Origin: Tetrahymena thermophila SB210
Taxonomy: Eukaryota > Ciliophora > Oligohymenophorea > Hymenostomatida > Tetrahymenidae
DNA: 64,000 bases
NCBI RefSeq assembly: GCF_000189635.1
Contig: NW_002475926.1
Coordinates: 248,001 to 312,000 of the forward strand
Direction of reading: 5' to 3'
Of the stretch, positions 33,874 to 47,200 are shown in pieces; the first letter of the stretch is position 1, and each line of letters opens with the position of its first letter. A program made the position numbers and the translations under genes. Below the pieces are notes generated by a model. That model saw only the letters and a list, made by a program, of their open reading frames with translations, had not been told where the DNA came from and did no database searches.

Positions 33874-35380
33874 AATAGTATTTTTCTAAAAATATTTAAG
33901 ACTGAATATTATACTCAAAATCATCAATAAATTATGCTGCTTTTTAATTTAAAATGTAATCTTTTCTCATACTTATTATTCTTTTGATTGTAAATAGATC
34001 TACATCTAATACAATCATGTTTACAGAATCAGCTATACCTTCAAATATATAAGAAAGAGGTCCTTCATATCTTACTAATTTTCTTATTTTTTTTGCTTTT
34101 GTTACAACCACCATTTCATCTAATGTTTTTAAGCAAAATGGATCTATTTTATCAACAGAGAATCTTTCTCCTTTCTGTATGCTAAACCAGTCTTTTAATG
34201 CTGAAATTTGAATTAGAGATCTTGTATATGGAGATATCCACATAGAAATACCCTTTTTAGAAACACCACTTTAAAATTAGCTAGGTTCTAATCCAAGTAG
34301 AGCTATTAAAGGATAGCTATATGAAAAATTTTAAAGAGTGAGATCTTCAGAATTGAAATCTGCACAATAATGTGAAGCACAGTAGAATCCCGTGTTGTTT
34401 AATTAAAATTCATTTAGTAGATCTTAGTGTTGTATTTTCAAAATTTTTTACCTTTCTTATAGTAAATCTGCAAAATCATAGTTCAGTTCCTTTGCCCTTA
34501 ATACTGCCCTTCTAATAAATTCTTTCTATTAACCAGCCACAGATTTTTAGTAAAATTCTAAGCAAATACCCATTTGTTTACTTATTTCTGTGTTTGAATT
34601 TTCTTAAACAAATTTTGTGATAAAAGAAAAATCTTCAAGTGGCTTTACATTTAATTGCATATGAACAGAAATTTCTTAGTTTTTAAAATTATTCTCTATA
34701 AGAATAATTTATTTAATTGCACTATTCACTACTCTAGATTCTTCTTATTCAGCTTAATTATAAAAGTCATTAGATTAAATATTTTGGTTAAAGTAAACTC
34801 CAGATTTAAAATCTATGATAACATTTCCCATTAAGTAAAAAATATTAGTAGACTAGAGTTCTTTTATAAATATATGAGTGACAGGATGACTTTTAAAATT
34901 TTATTTTTAATACTACTAAAGCTGATTTTAATATTTAGAGTCACTCTAATTACTTTTATCGTCTTATATAACTAAATCTATATCATTCCATTCCAATTTA
35001 GAACTACTATTGAGGCTAGGAGTATCTTTACTATTTTAAAATTTCACACCTAATTAGTAGGCATCTTAATTATTTTTTTACATTTTTTATTAAACCATAG
35101 CATCAATTTATTTAAAATCCTCCTATCTATAAGTTCCTAATTATATCCTTTTCATTTTCTCAAAAATTAAATCATTCATATTTATGTTAAAATCTTAGCA
35201 TAAATTGCTCTATAGAGCATTATATGGTTCATTATCAAAGCTCTTTTTTTTTATCAATGGTTCCTAACTATCTTCATTAATTATCTCACCAGAATTAGAT
35301 AAATATTAAGGAAGACTATTAAATTCAGTATCTTATTGAAAATGGCTTTAGTACTACTTAAAATCTTCTTCTTCTATCAT
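33767..35380 (-). CDS. Hypothetical protein, 537 aa; 3' end inside a duplicated block
   Basis: One frame runs from ATG 35380-35378 to TGA 33769-33767, 538 codons. The N terminus is acidic and Gln-rich (MIEEEDFKQYQSHFQQD). The C-terminal ~200 residues look folded, with VSKKGISMWISPYTRSLIQI and FSVDKIDPFCLKTLDEMVVV, then SYIFEGIADSVNMIVLDVDL. A helical Gln/Lys tail follows. The central block (EISKQMGICLEFYQKSVAG) is also conserved-looking. I cannot assign a family; no signal peptide or membrane span. The last 35 codons lie in repeat copy 2, and an orphan copy of them lies at 29010-29116. A second ATG in another frame upstream (35505) is not used by this frame. Confidence 0.7.
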
Positions 35381-36366
35381 TTTATTAATCTAATAAACTT
35401 CTATCTATTTTCTTTCTCTAAATAAGCTTTAGCAATTTTGATAATTATTGTAAATAGAAATTTATTGCAAATAAATTGGCCACAAATTAATTAATAATAT
35501 TTTTCATAAAACATAAATTTAGGAATCATAAAAATCTATTTTATATTCAAATTAAAAACAAAATAAATACATTAAAATAAATATATTAATTCAGAAATTT
35601 TTCTGAGAAATAGATTAAAAATTATTAATTTTTATTTAAATAAGAATGATTATAAATAGTAAAATTTTATAAATTACATTTATTAAGGAGTGGTATCAAT
35701 AATAAATATTAAAAATAAAATGTATTCATTAAAAAATATTTAGTTAACCAAATATCTTAAATTTTGAAATTTTAGCAATTTAAAAAGAAAATAGAATATT
35801 GTTAAATTAATTTATTAATGAGAAAGATCAAAGTAATTTTCAAATTTATGAGTTGTAATATAGATAATTATTTTTAAAGAAATTTTAGTAAAAATAATTC
35901 AAGTATAAGGTATCATTTATATTTAGATAAATTTGTAATAGATTTTAAAGATAAAAAGTTTCTGTTGTTAATGGAAAATTTTTAAATATTGCTTTTATAT
36001 TCTTTGTTTGCTTATAATTAAAATCACGAACTTAATTGTGATAGATACACTTTCTTTTCAAAAATTAGTAATTCAAAAATTATTAAATTTTTATAAAAAA
36101 TTTTAGTGCAGCTGCTTTTTATTAAAGTTAAAATTTATAAAATTAAAATATAGATTTGACATAGTTAGGTTATTTATACAAACAAAGCAACACATTTGTA
36201 GGAATTGAAAGGGACAATAAATATAAGAAATGAAGCGTAGGAATGCTAAGCTGAGTAAATTTTAACTTCTTTTTTCTAAAAATATTTACAAGCATCCTTC
36301 AATTCAGATTCATTTTAAAAAACATGAATTTGATTGACTAATAAAAATGAAAAATCATATTTTTTA
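35381..36366. promoter_or_regulatory. Divergent intergenic region
   Basis: Nearly 1 kb between the divergent starts of the 537-aa gene and katanin p80; no coding frame. It presumably carries both promoters, but no element can be named. Confidence 0.4.
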
Positions 36367-39300
36367 ATGACTGAAGAAGGTTTAGTTTATAGAATGGCAT
36401 TTAAAAATATTGTTAAAATAATTAATGCATATATTTCATAATATTTTTGTTTTTAGTTGACTTTTAAAATAATCCTGGTTGTAAGATTTTAACTGCTAAA
36501 TTTGGTAATTAGTCAAAATCAATTATTGCTTCTGGTGATGATAAAAATAACATTTGTTTATGGAAATTCTCAAACGATATACCCATAAAAGTAAAATCTA
36601 ATCAATAATTTTAATAGCTAGCCATTTAATTTAAATTTAATTTTAAATAATTCGTAGAAATTTGCTGGTTAAAATTAGACAAACCATTAAATAGAAACAA
36701 CAGCTGTTTAATTTAACCATAGCGATAATATTTTATATACTGGAACAAATAGAGGTATCATAAGTGTCTTGGATTTAGAAGCATAAAAATGTATAAAACT
36801 AGATTTTGTTACAAAAATTGTTTGCATAAACCTATTATTATTTTGAATAGTAAGTCATACTCTCAAGGGACATGGAGGCGGAATTAGTTCCTTAGCAATA
36901 TTTCCTTATGAAGATTAAAAAAATTTGTTGATATCTGGTTCAATGGATACTAATATTAAAATTTGGGATTTAAGAACTAAAGAATGTGTTCACTAATTTA
37001 AGGGTCATACTATGCTAGTTAATTGCTTGGCAGGTTCTCCTGATGGAAAAATGATAGCATCTGGTGGGTCAGATAGTTAAGTGAGGGTATACTAATTCGC
37101 ATTTATTAACTTAGCTAATTAACTTTAAAATTAATAATTTATTAAAAGCTTTGGGATTAAACTACAGGAAAATGTTCTAATATATTTACACTACACGATG
37201 CATCAGTAACATGCTTATAATTTAATCCTGTAGAAATGGCTTTAGCAAGCGCAAGTGCTGATAGAACAGTGAAGTATTATGACTTAGATACTTATACTCT
37301 AGTAAATATATATTTATGAAAAAAGTATTTACAATATTGATATTAATTAGATAAGCTAAACTAAGCCAGAGGCTACTAGCATCTAAAAAATTTTGTTTAA
37401 CGTTGATGGAGATGTTCTATTTAGTGCAGCACATGAAAGTCTAAAAGTAAATTAAAAGTTGCCATTTTAAAGAATGAAAAACTAGTTAATTAATTAAAAT
37501 TTAATTAGGTATGGAACCTAGATAAAGATGGATTGCTTCTTGATAATGTAGAGTCTTAATGGAGAGGAATCATGGATATGTAAATTTCAGAGAATGAAGA
37601 TAATATAATTGGCGTTACTTCATATTAATAAAACTTTGCTTTATGGGTATGCCCTTTAAAATTAATAAATATGGATTCTTCTGAGCAAGCTATCAATAAT
37701 TAACTAAACAGAGTAAAAACAGGTTAATAAAATAATTCTAATAATCCTCCTTAAAGAAACTTCTTACCATAAATAGACCCCATAAAAGGAAAATCTCCTC
37801 CTACGGATGATAATACATACGCTAAAATTCATAGCCCAGAAAACCATCTTCCTGGAAACTAAAGATCATATTCAGAAATGCATTCAAATAATTATTAGAA
37901 CAACTAAGATTATCAGTATTTAAATTAAGGATATCAAAATACTCCTCAAATATTGCAAACTAAAGTAGAGAGCTATCCTAATTTACCATAAATAAATAAT
38001 AACAGTGTCCATCATAATCTACCAAACTAATATGGGTATGCAAAATAATAATCTTAAGAATAGTTTGGTTACCCTAATTAATAGTAGGTCACAAACCAAA
38101 ATATGCTTCCTCCAACAAAGAGCCCTTAAATCATTAATGCAGTAATTCACAATTAGTACTCAAACGATGATTAAATGTTAAATAAAAAGAAAATTGTTGA
38201 ATAAGAAGAAGATGAACACATAAATGAAGCAATAATTAACAAATAATTTGAAGAACTCAACAACTAATCAAGAATTTATAATTAAATTCTTCCTCCAAAA
38301 GAATAAATTAAAATTGAATCCAACCTAAGCTCCTAATCTTCAAAAGAGGAAATTGAAGAAGAAATAGAAACATAAGAAAATAATAAAAAACAAAAACCCA
38401 AACCTCAATCACACGATGCTGTTGATAGAAATGTAATAATTTAAATTATCTTAAAACAATTTTATTATTATCATTTTATAATTTTTAAAATTAATTATTT
38501 ATTTCTATTTTATACAATCAAGTTTGTGTAACCTTAATCATCAGGAGAGTAGCCCTTAGATTAGTCAAGTCTATCTATAGTAGATTCAATAGCTTAAAGC
38601 TTTCATTTGAATGCTGTTTTTGATTAATAGTAATAATAATTACTAAAGCAAACTGAATTTATTGGCGATGTAATTGTTTTAGAATTTTATTAATTTAATT
38701 AAACTGTTTTTTTTAACTAAGATCTCCAAAGAACATCAAAAATTTTTGATACTCATGAATAATAGATTAAACTATGTAAAGCCAATATAACATTGGTGGA
38801 ATTAGGGAAATTCAAAATCATCTTTATATGCAATAAGTTAGTAAAATATATTTTTTGTTTTAAAATAACTGAGAATTTGGATTTTTTTAAAATTGAATTT
38901 ATATTTTTTGAAAAAAATGAACACATTTTTTCAAATTGAGATGTTTGAATCTAATATTTATAATAATTTAGATTATATGATCCTTGTTATGTTATGGATG
39001 CTCTATAAATGACATTAAATATGAATAAATTATAATACGTAAATGTTGAAGGTGTTGGAACTTTACTCTAAAAATGCAAAATCTTGATTGAAAGCAAATA
39101 TTAGGTAAATTTGTATTAAAAATGATGAAATTTAACAAATTGTATAATTAAATTAAAGTCGCATATTAAATTTGGTTTAGAATTTGTAAAGAAGATATTA
39201 GAATAATACAGAGATGTAATTTTATTTAATTATATTATGTAAATTTATATCGTTTCTTGTAAAGGAATTAATTAATGTGAAGACTTTTTCATTAATGAGC

Positions 39301-39555
39301 AAGGTAGATTTAGCAAGAGAGGAAAGAATAAAAAAGTATAACTCATTGATAGATGAGTTAAGGTCTATCTAAAAAATTTCAAGAATAAAAAAAATAGTTG
39401 AACGCAAAGCTAAAGAAGATGTAAATCAATTTCATTAAAAATTTAATCCACTAATTGAATAAATAAATAAATAGATTGGTCAGCTAGCTAATTTAGTATT
39501 GACAGATTTGAATTATCTTTTCGGTAAATTAGACAATGCAGCTCAGTAAGTTTGA
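36367..39555 (+). CDS. KATNB1: Katanin p80 regulatory subunit (WD40 + con80), 811 aa
   Basis: Twelve exons are predicted: 36367-36379, 36457-36590, 36658-36790, 36851-37086, 37149-37301, 37351-37446, 37509-38432, 38523-38669, 38722-38840, 38972-39104, 39159-39215 and 39265-39555 (812 codons). Residues ~8-390 hold WD40 blades with the katanin hallmarks SGDDKNNICLWKF, LKGHGGGISSL, SGSMDTNIKIWDLR, SGGSDSQVRLWD and ASADRTVKYYDLD. A long Gln/Asn/Pro linker follows. The con80 domain starts at ISKEHQKFLILMNNRLNYVK and runs to VDLAREERIKKYNSLIDEL. p80 targets and regulates the p60 microtubule-severing ATPase at basal bodies, cilia and spindle. The first exon (MTEE) uses an unusual GTTTAG donor and is the weakest part. 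Confidence 0.92.
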
Positions 39556-39896
39556 TTTAACATAGAAAACTTAGATTTCACTATTTGGCGAATTTAATAA
39601 AACCACACTTTACTCAATCAAATATTAATTTTAGACAAAAAATCAAACAATAAATAAATGAATCAATATTAAATCTATTAGTCAACCAATAGAATAAAAT
39701 ATATTTAAAAATAATTAGTTACTAAATATAATTATTTATATAATAAAATAATTTTAAATTGTAATGTATAACTCTTTTCTCTTAAGATGCTATCATTTTA
39801 TTAAATATTTTTAAACATTTTTCAACAAATAATTTACATAATAAATATTTATAAATATATATTCATTAATAATAATGTATTCATTCTATTTATAGA
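39556..39896. other. AT-rich spacer between convergent genes
   Basis: 341 bp, no feature beyond A/T tracts. Confidence 0.5.
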
Positions 39897-42800
39897 TCAA
39901 TAAAAACTATCTACATTAAATTATTTAAACCTGTTAATACCTTCAAACATCTGAGCCAGAGTTTATCTGTCCTATTCTTTTGCCTAAGAAAAGTAATCAT
40001 TCAAGAATTAGTTCTATGACTATGTCTTTGGCATTTCAATTTTCGATTTGGGTTTTTACATTTCAATATCTTTATTGGAAGAACCCTGGTGTAAGAAATT
40101 AAAATCTCTTGTAATTTTCGAGTTATTTGAAGGTGGGGGAATTTAAGGATTAATATTTACGTTATTAATAATTTCTCTACCTCTTGGTGTGTTGTATAAA
40201 TTTTAGCATCTTAAAAATTGGGATGAGTGATCATAATCATCAACCTCTACAGCATGATTTCCGATAAAATTATCTTGGAATTGCTAAAAATCTTATCTTA
40301 AAACTCTTCTTTTAGGATTATCATAAAAGTAAGTTTAGCTCTCATAACTTTAAGGCTAATACTATCTAATTTTATCGTCATATGGGCTTCTCCGAGCTAA
40401 TCTATCAATATAATTTTGGTTATTACCTTGAATATAATTAACTTGTCTTTCATCATAGTATTAAATTTAAGACTCATCTATAATTTAAATAGGTCTATCA
40501 TTAATAATTTATATTGGCCTTACATCCAATATTTAGTTTATTACATTTTATTTGTTTTTTTGATTTGGATTCATGTTATTTTGGAATTTTCTATCATAAA
40601 ATTGGTTTTAGAAATTTATATTTTAATCCTCCTTGTAAAAGTTTTTGTCTTCGATTTCGTAAAAATCATGATTATTTTTTTAAAGTTCCAAATTTATTTA
40701 TTTATTTGAGTTATTTTGAATTCTGTTAATAAATTATTCATCATGCAATCTAGTTTGAGGCATATTTAAAGGAGATTTATATGTTTATCCTAAATTCATT
40801 TTTTCATTATTATATCCCTTTAATTTAGAGTCTTAATCTTTTACTAAAGAATACTTCCCTTATTAACTTTTAAAAAATAATATTGTTTAAATAAATAATT
40901 AATTAAAAGGTTTATTTATTTATTTACTTTTGCCCATTTTTAAGGATTGATTTGGTTTCTTTTTGTTTAGTCTCTTGGCTTTCTTTCATTTTTTCCTCCA
41001 TTCTATTTTATAAATTGATTTTTTTTATATTGATTTTTAAATTAAAAATTTTTTTACATTTGTTTCTGACATTCTTCTATAATTTATGATTATGTTTTAA
41101 TAAAATTTTTTATATTAGTGTTTAACAAGAATTCATTAACTTCTTTATCGCTATCATCTTCCACATCAATAAAATTTGAATTTTTGTTTTTGTTTGTTTC
41201 TAATCCTGATTTTTTAAGGTTATTATTTTGTTATATTCCTTGTTTTTTTTAATCTTGCTTATAATCTCTAGATCTTTCTCTGTCTGTTTATTATTAGTTA
41301 TTGTAATTTTTTAGAGAATTCTGATCCAAATATTATTATTTTAAAAAGTTAACATCCACTATCTTTTCTTGAAGACCACTATATCTTTGATCCAAATACT
41401 TTTAAGTTGCTGATGTGTTGTTATTTCCTTCATTTTAATTTTGAGGTTTTTATAATTTATTTTGAGCTTAAAGCTAAAGTTTAGATAGCTTCTGACTTAC
41501 AATGTCATGGAGTTGTTATTATTTTTATTTTTAATAGTCTTCTTTTGATGAGAATTTTTTATATTCAAACTCATCTTCTTCTTTTAGTGTATCTTTTTAT
41601 TTTGACTATTTATGAGTTTAAGATTGCTTTTTAAAATCATTCGCTTCATTCTAAAATTTATTTGTGTCATTTTGCATTTATTTTTGCTTCTAATTTAAGT
41701 TGTTTTCTGTATCGCTTTAACTTTTAGTGAACTTTTGTTAAATATAATTCTTATTTCCATTTTAATTTTCATTATTTTATGTTTAAATTTTATTTTCTCT
41801 TCTTTCTTATAAATTTTAAAAAATATTTTAAGATAATTAGTTTTGTTCTGATTTTTTATTGTAATCTTATAAGTTTTATTAATTTTGAGCTTATTTTTAC
41901 TCTACTGGCTTTTGATTATTATAAATAACTTAATTAATTTTCTATAATTTTGATTATTGTAATTAAAAATCATTTTATTTTAAATTTTCACTAATTTATT
42001 AATTATATGTTTCTTTTGGATTTAATTTTTAATCTTTTAACACATATTTTTACTCTTACTAATCTTAGTATTTATTTTACATTGGGATTGAAATTTATTT
42101 TTATGTTTTTTGTTTATTAGCATCACTTTTATTTTTGTTTTCATATTCTTCATCACTAACAAGCTTTTTATACTGTTTTTTAGTAGATTCTTCATCTACT
42201 TTATTGTCATAAACTTTAATAATTCTCTTTTATTCTTATTCATCAATTTCTTTGGGATGCTTTGGAGGTTATTTGTATACAAAAACAGTTTCCCCTTCTC
42301 CTTTATAAACTTATGCCTTTTTACTTTACTGTTAGGGTTTACGGATAAATTTATTTTTAAATTTTTTTTTTTATTGAATATGTTATTAAATCAAAAGACT
42401 ATATTTTATATCTGTTGGTAAATACTTTTTTTTCTTTTTTAAGTTTGCAGGTTAGCTTGTCCTTTTTTCTATTGGTTTTCTTAAAAATAAAGATTCATGA
42501 GCTTTAATCAAGTTTTCATTTAGCAATAGTTTTGCTTTTTCTTCAACTTTTTTCTTAATATTTGCTTCAGAATTTTTTGAACAATCTTTTTAATCCTAAT
42601 TTTCTTTAGTTTTTAATATTTTTTCTTCTTTAAATTTTTCAAAAGCTTACAATTCAGATTCAACTTTTTTTTACTAAAGTTCCACTTTTTGTTGCTTAAA
42701 AGAATCGATTTTTTCTTTTTACTGTTCTCTCAGCATTCTCAAGTTTTTAATAAAATCTGACTCAATTACTTTTTTCTCAGTTTCAGGTTTGGCTTATCCA

Positions 42801-42931
42801 TCATCATTTTTAGTTTGTTATTCTTATTAAATAGACTACTCATTAGTATTCTATTAGTCTGAATTTTACATAATTTCTCCTTTACTCTCTTCCTTTTGAG
42901 AAAATTCACTTTTAGTAATTAAGCAATCCAT
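39897..42931 (-). CDS. Long Gln/Lys/Asn-rich coiled-coil protein, ~986 aa
   Basis: The minus-strand exons are 42931-40928 and 40853-39897 with a 74-nt intron (GTAAAT to GGGAAG), 987 codons. The N-terminal ~170 residues are coiled coil (VIESDFIKNLRMLREQQKEK, then repeated KKVESEL/KKKVEEKAKL). The middle is extremely Gln/Lys/Asn-rich. The second exon is more complex, with DVRPIQIINDRPIQIIDES, DRLARRSPYDDKIRQYQ, NLYNTPRGREIINNVNINP and a C-terminal QAKEQDRQTLAQMFEGINRF. No catalytic domain is seen. Some AT-rich stretches of exon 1 could be unrecognised in-frame introns. A structural role is likely, given convergence with katanin p80 and neighbouring coiled-coil genes, but this is inference. Confidence 0.68.
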
Positions 42932-44285
42932 CTTAAAAGAATATGATTTATTTTTTATTAAATTTTTATGAATTAGATCAACATTCTAAAAGGTATTTCA
43001 ATAAAGATAAGTCCAATTATTAGAATTTTATTTAAAATAAAAACTAATTTTTTATTAAATTTGTTTATGAGACACACTATTTAGAATTAAAAAAAAAATT
43101 TTTTATTATAAATTGGAAAAAAATAATTTAAAGGTTTATAAAATGAAACTCTAAGTAACTTAAAAAAAAGAATAAATGAAATTTTTATGGGATAAAGGAA
43201 CTATTAATCTTTAAGTAAAAATTCTTATTTTTTGCTCTTCATTAAAAAAATTAAATATTTTTTCTACCTTTTATATAGGCTAAAGTTTAGCCATACATTA
43301 TTATTTTTTATCAATTTTATTATATTTTTTTAGTATTAATAGATGATAAGTAAACAAGTTCAAGGCTAAGTAAAAGGTAAAAGCTATTATTATTATATAA
43401 AACTAATAATTTATAGCATGAACTTATTAAAACTAAAACCTATCATTCTAATCTAAATTAATAGCATAAAAGTATATATTTACTATAGTTTTAAAGCTAT
43501 TACTTATTTTGTTTAAGAATTTTATAGATAGATACTTATTTTTAGTGAAAAATATATTTAATTTCATAAAATAATCTAAAAATAAAGCATTTTATTTTCA
43601 AAAAATTGTTTTTAAATTTTTTTTTCTAAAATGTTTAAAATAATCAGTAAAAGATATAATTATGTAATTTAAAAAAAAGTATTTATATAATGCATTTATT
43701 CATATTTAGCAAAATCCTTTTGATATAATTTCAGATAAATATTAATTATTTTAAGCTTAATATCAAATTATTATAAATATTTTATTATCATCATTTCAAA
43801 AATAAAAAAAAATATTTAAAATAATTATAACAAAAATAAAAAATTTTAATGAATTGAAAGTTTTGTTATAAATTTTAATTTGAAAAAAATTTAAAGATTT
43901 AAAAAAATATTTTAAAATTAAACTATTATAAAATTATTATTATTCTCAAACAAACATTTAAAAATTTTACAGTTTTTGAATGTTATTTATTCTAAATTCT
44001 TTTGATTACTGGAAACAGAAATTTTTTTCTTCAAAATAATATTTGAAAATAAGTGGAATTTTGAAAGAAAATTTGAATGTCAGTCATATGAAATTATTTA
44101 ATTTGCTTCTCCAAAAAATAACAAACGAACAAAATTTTTGATTTTGTTGTTGTAAATTGTTTATAAAAATATGATTTATAATAACAAAAGATTTATTTCT
44201 TAAGATTTAATTTCATCTAAAAAATTAATTTAACAAATTAGATTATCAGTTTTAGAATAAGCTTAGGTATAATTTGTTAGATAAA
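42932..44285. other. AT-rich intergenic region
   Basis: 1.35 kb between two divergent genes; no coding frame or RNA seen. Likely holds promoters for both neighbours. Confidence 0.55.
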
Positions 44286-47200
44286 ATGCTAAACAATAGC
44301 GGAATTAGTAATAGTTCATCTTAATAAGGAAGATCTTCCTCAAGGTATATTTGGAAGTTTATTTGCTTAAAATTATTTAGTTGAAGTTTAGTATTTTTTA
44401 TGATATTTATTGCCATTTTTTAATATCAATTAGTGTATAATAATAACAAAGAGTATAAACGATAACTATTTAAAGATCTGGAAGTTAAGATCCTAATAAC
44501 CAATATGAAAGCTTATCTTAACAGTATTCATTAATAAAAAATATAGTTAATAATAATTCAATTTAGTTATCACCTTCTTCTAATGCAAGTGGTGGAATGA
44601 ACATGCTCAATTAAAAAAAAGCTAATGATTTCGGTTAATTGCCTAACAACAGCGGTATTTAAAGTTTAAATAATAATGTATTCAGTAAATTGAAAACATT
44701 ATCTTCAAGATCTAGTTTACATTCTTAAGATAATTAATAATCATAAGAGTAAGCTTAATACTATCAATAGCAATCTTAATAACTTTAGCAATAATCAAAT
44801 TACATTAATAACACTTTGGAGTCAGAAAAATCAAATTTCTAAAGCAACTCATTGGTTAATCAACTCAAATTAGAAATAGAAGTCCTCTCAAATAAATATG
44901 AAGATGCTTTAGAAAGACTTGCTGCTTCAGAAAGAAAAACGCCTTCTTAATAAATTAACAATAGCGAATAAATACATTAATAAATAGATGATATAAGTGT
45001 AGCAAAGATTGATTATTTATAGAAATAACTTTAATTATCATAGTTATAGCTTGAAAAAGAAAAAGAAAAGGCTTTGAAAGTTATCTTAAAACTAGAAAAG
45101 GATTTAGATGGTTAGCAAAGTTCGTTTGATTTTGAGAAACTTAAATTATCTAGCCAAATAGAATCTTTAAATGCTATTAATGATTAACTGTAAAAAGAAA
45201 TAAATAAACTTAAGTCTATTCAAAAAGGTAACTTAACTTTAAATTCACTAAAGTTTGTTTTTATTTATTAGCATTTATGTATTTAAAAATGAATTTATTT
45301 TGTTTTAATTATTTTGGAAATAGAATCAGTTTTGATTAGTTAAGAAAAAGATGATGCTGAATCAGTAGTTAAGGAGTTAAGAAAATAAAATTAGATGTTA
45401 ACTGATTAAATAAATTCGTTAAATTAAAATTTTAATCTTTAGAAGTAATCATAAGATAAATAAGATAAATAAACATTAATTATTTTGCAAGAATAAACTG
45501 AAAAATTTGAAAAAGAGATTTTAGTGTTGAAAAATCAAAAATAAGAGGATGAAAAGTAACTTTTTTGAAGTAGTTAATTAAAAAATTTTTAATTAAATAT
45601 TTTTAAGACAAATAAATAGCTTAAAACAGCAGATTTAGTTAATACAATTAGAAAAGAGTGATTTCTTATCTGTGAATTAATCACTTAGATAAAATTAATC
45701 AGTGCTTGAAGATTAATTATAAATTTTGTAAAGTTAAAGTTAAGAAAACGAGAAGGTTAAAAGGTCTTCAGCCAAAAGCGATTTTGAAAGAGAAAAAAAT
45801 GAACTTGTTTAGAATATAAAAAATCTAGAATAATAAATTTTAGTTTTGAAAAAATAGAACTTTGATGATCTTTAAAATAATAAGTAATTTATTTTGATTA
45901 AATTAATCTTATATACTAAGTTATATTTTATTCAGGAAAATTGAAGAATAAGATTTATAAATTTAGAAACTCAAAAATGAAATCAGAGAAGCAACAATTA
46001 AGCAATAAAAATTAGAATAGTTAAATGGGTAGATATAATTAGAATGCGATATATTGAGATCTAGTAAAAGAGAAAATGAATAGAGTCAAGAATAAAGGAA
46101 ATAATTGTATGAAAAAGCTATAAATGACAAAGATTAAATAATTAAATAATTAAGAGACACTTTAAATGAGAACTAGTAGATGTTCCAACAATTATAAACA
46201 TAATTAAATATAAAGGTAATTATTTAAACTATAATACTCCCAACCCTAACATTTTAAAAAGATTGAAATAATAGCAAACCTTGAGAAAGAAAATCAAAAC
46301 ACAAGGAAGCTCTACGAAGATAGATTAACTACATCGTAATAAGATTTCGAATAGCTCAAAACTTAGTTGAAAGATTAAATAGAATAAAAGGTAATTAATT
46401 AATTTTAGTAGTTTAAATATATTTTAAATATTTTTAATAGAATAAATAAGTTGAACAAATTCAGTCTTCCTTTATGAGAGATATGGAGTTACTTAAAGAA
46501 TAATTTTCTCTTAAGGAAGCAGAATAACTTGATATATAAAAATAAGCTGATGAAATGAGGTAGTAACTCTTAGATGTTATAGAAGAAGTAAAGATTATAA
46601 ATTTTTTTATTTAAATATAAATATTAAAAAATAATATTAAAATAGAAACAATCATGGCTTTAAAAATACGAAAAAGTTTTTGCAGAATAGTAAAGTTTAT
46701 CAGAATCTTTAGGAAAAAGTTAAAAAGAATGTAACTCTCTTCAAGAAAAGCTCTTTTCTTTGTAAAATGTAGAATAAAAATAGCTAGAAGATATTTTGAA
46801 ACTTAAAAATGAAATACAAATAGCTTCTGGATAATAAGGTTAAGCTTCTAATTAATTGAAATAGGCCAATCAAAAAATTTAAGAGTTAGAAAACAAAATT
46901 ATTCTACTTAACTTAGAAAACCAAAAAGTGATAACAGAGAAAGAAGAAATTAACTTCAAGTTAAATCAAGCAAACCACGAACAGGATATTTTAAAAAAAT
47001 AAAATGAAGAATTTAAAAACTAATTAGAATAACTTAAAAATTAAATATTATAAGAAAAAAATAAATCAAATGAATAAAATTAAGTAATTTAGAAGTTGTA
47101 ATAATAAGCCAAAGAAGAAGAAGTATTAAAAGAAAATTTAATGTCTAAGATTGATAGTTTGTAATAATTTTAATAGAAATATCATGATGCATCCTTATAA

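Noticed and set aside
40416..42421. Several hydrophobic + strand frames
   Set aside because: Antisense of the Gln/Lys/Asn-rich gene 39897-42931; the Phe/Leu/Ile composition is the complement of Lys/Asn/Gln codons.
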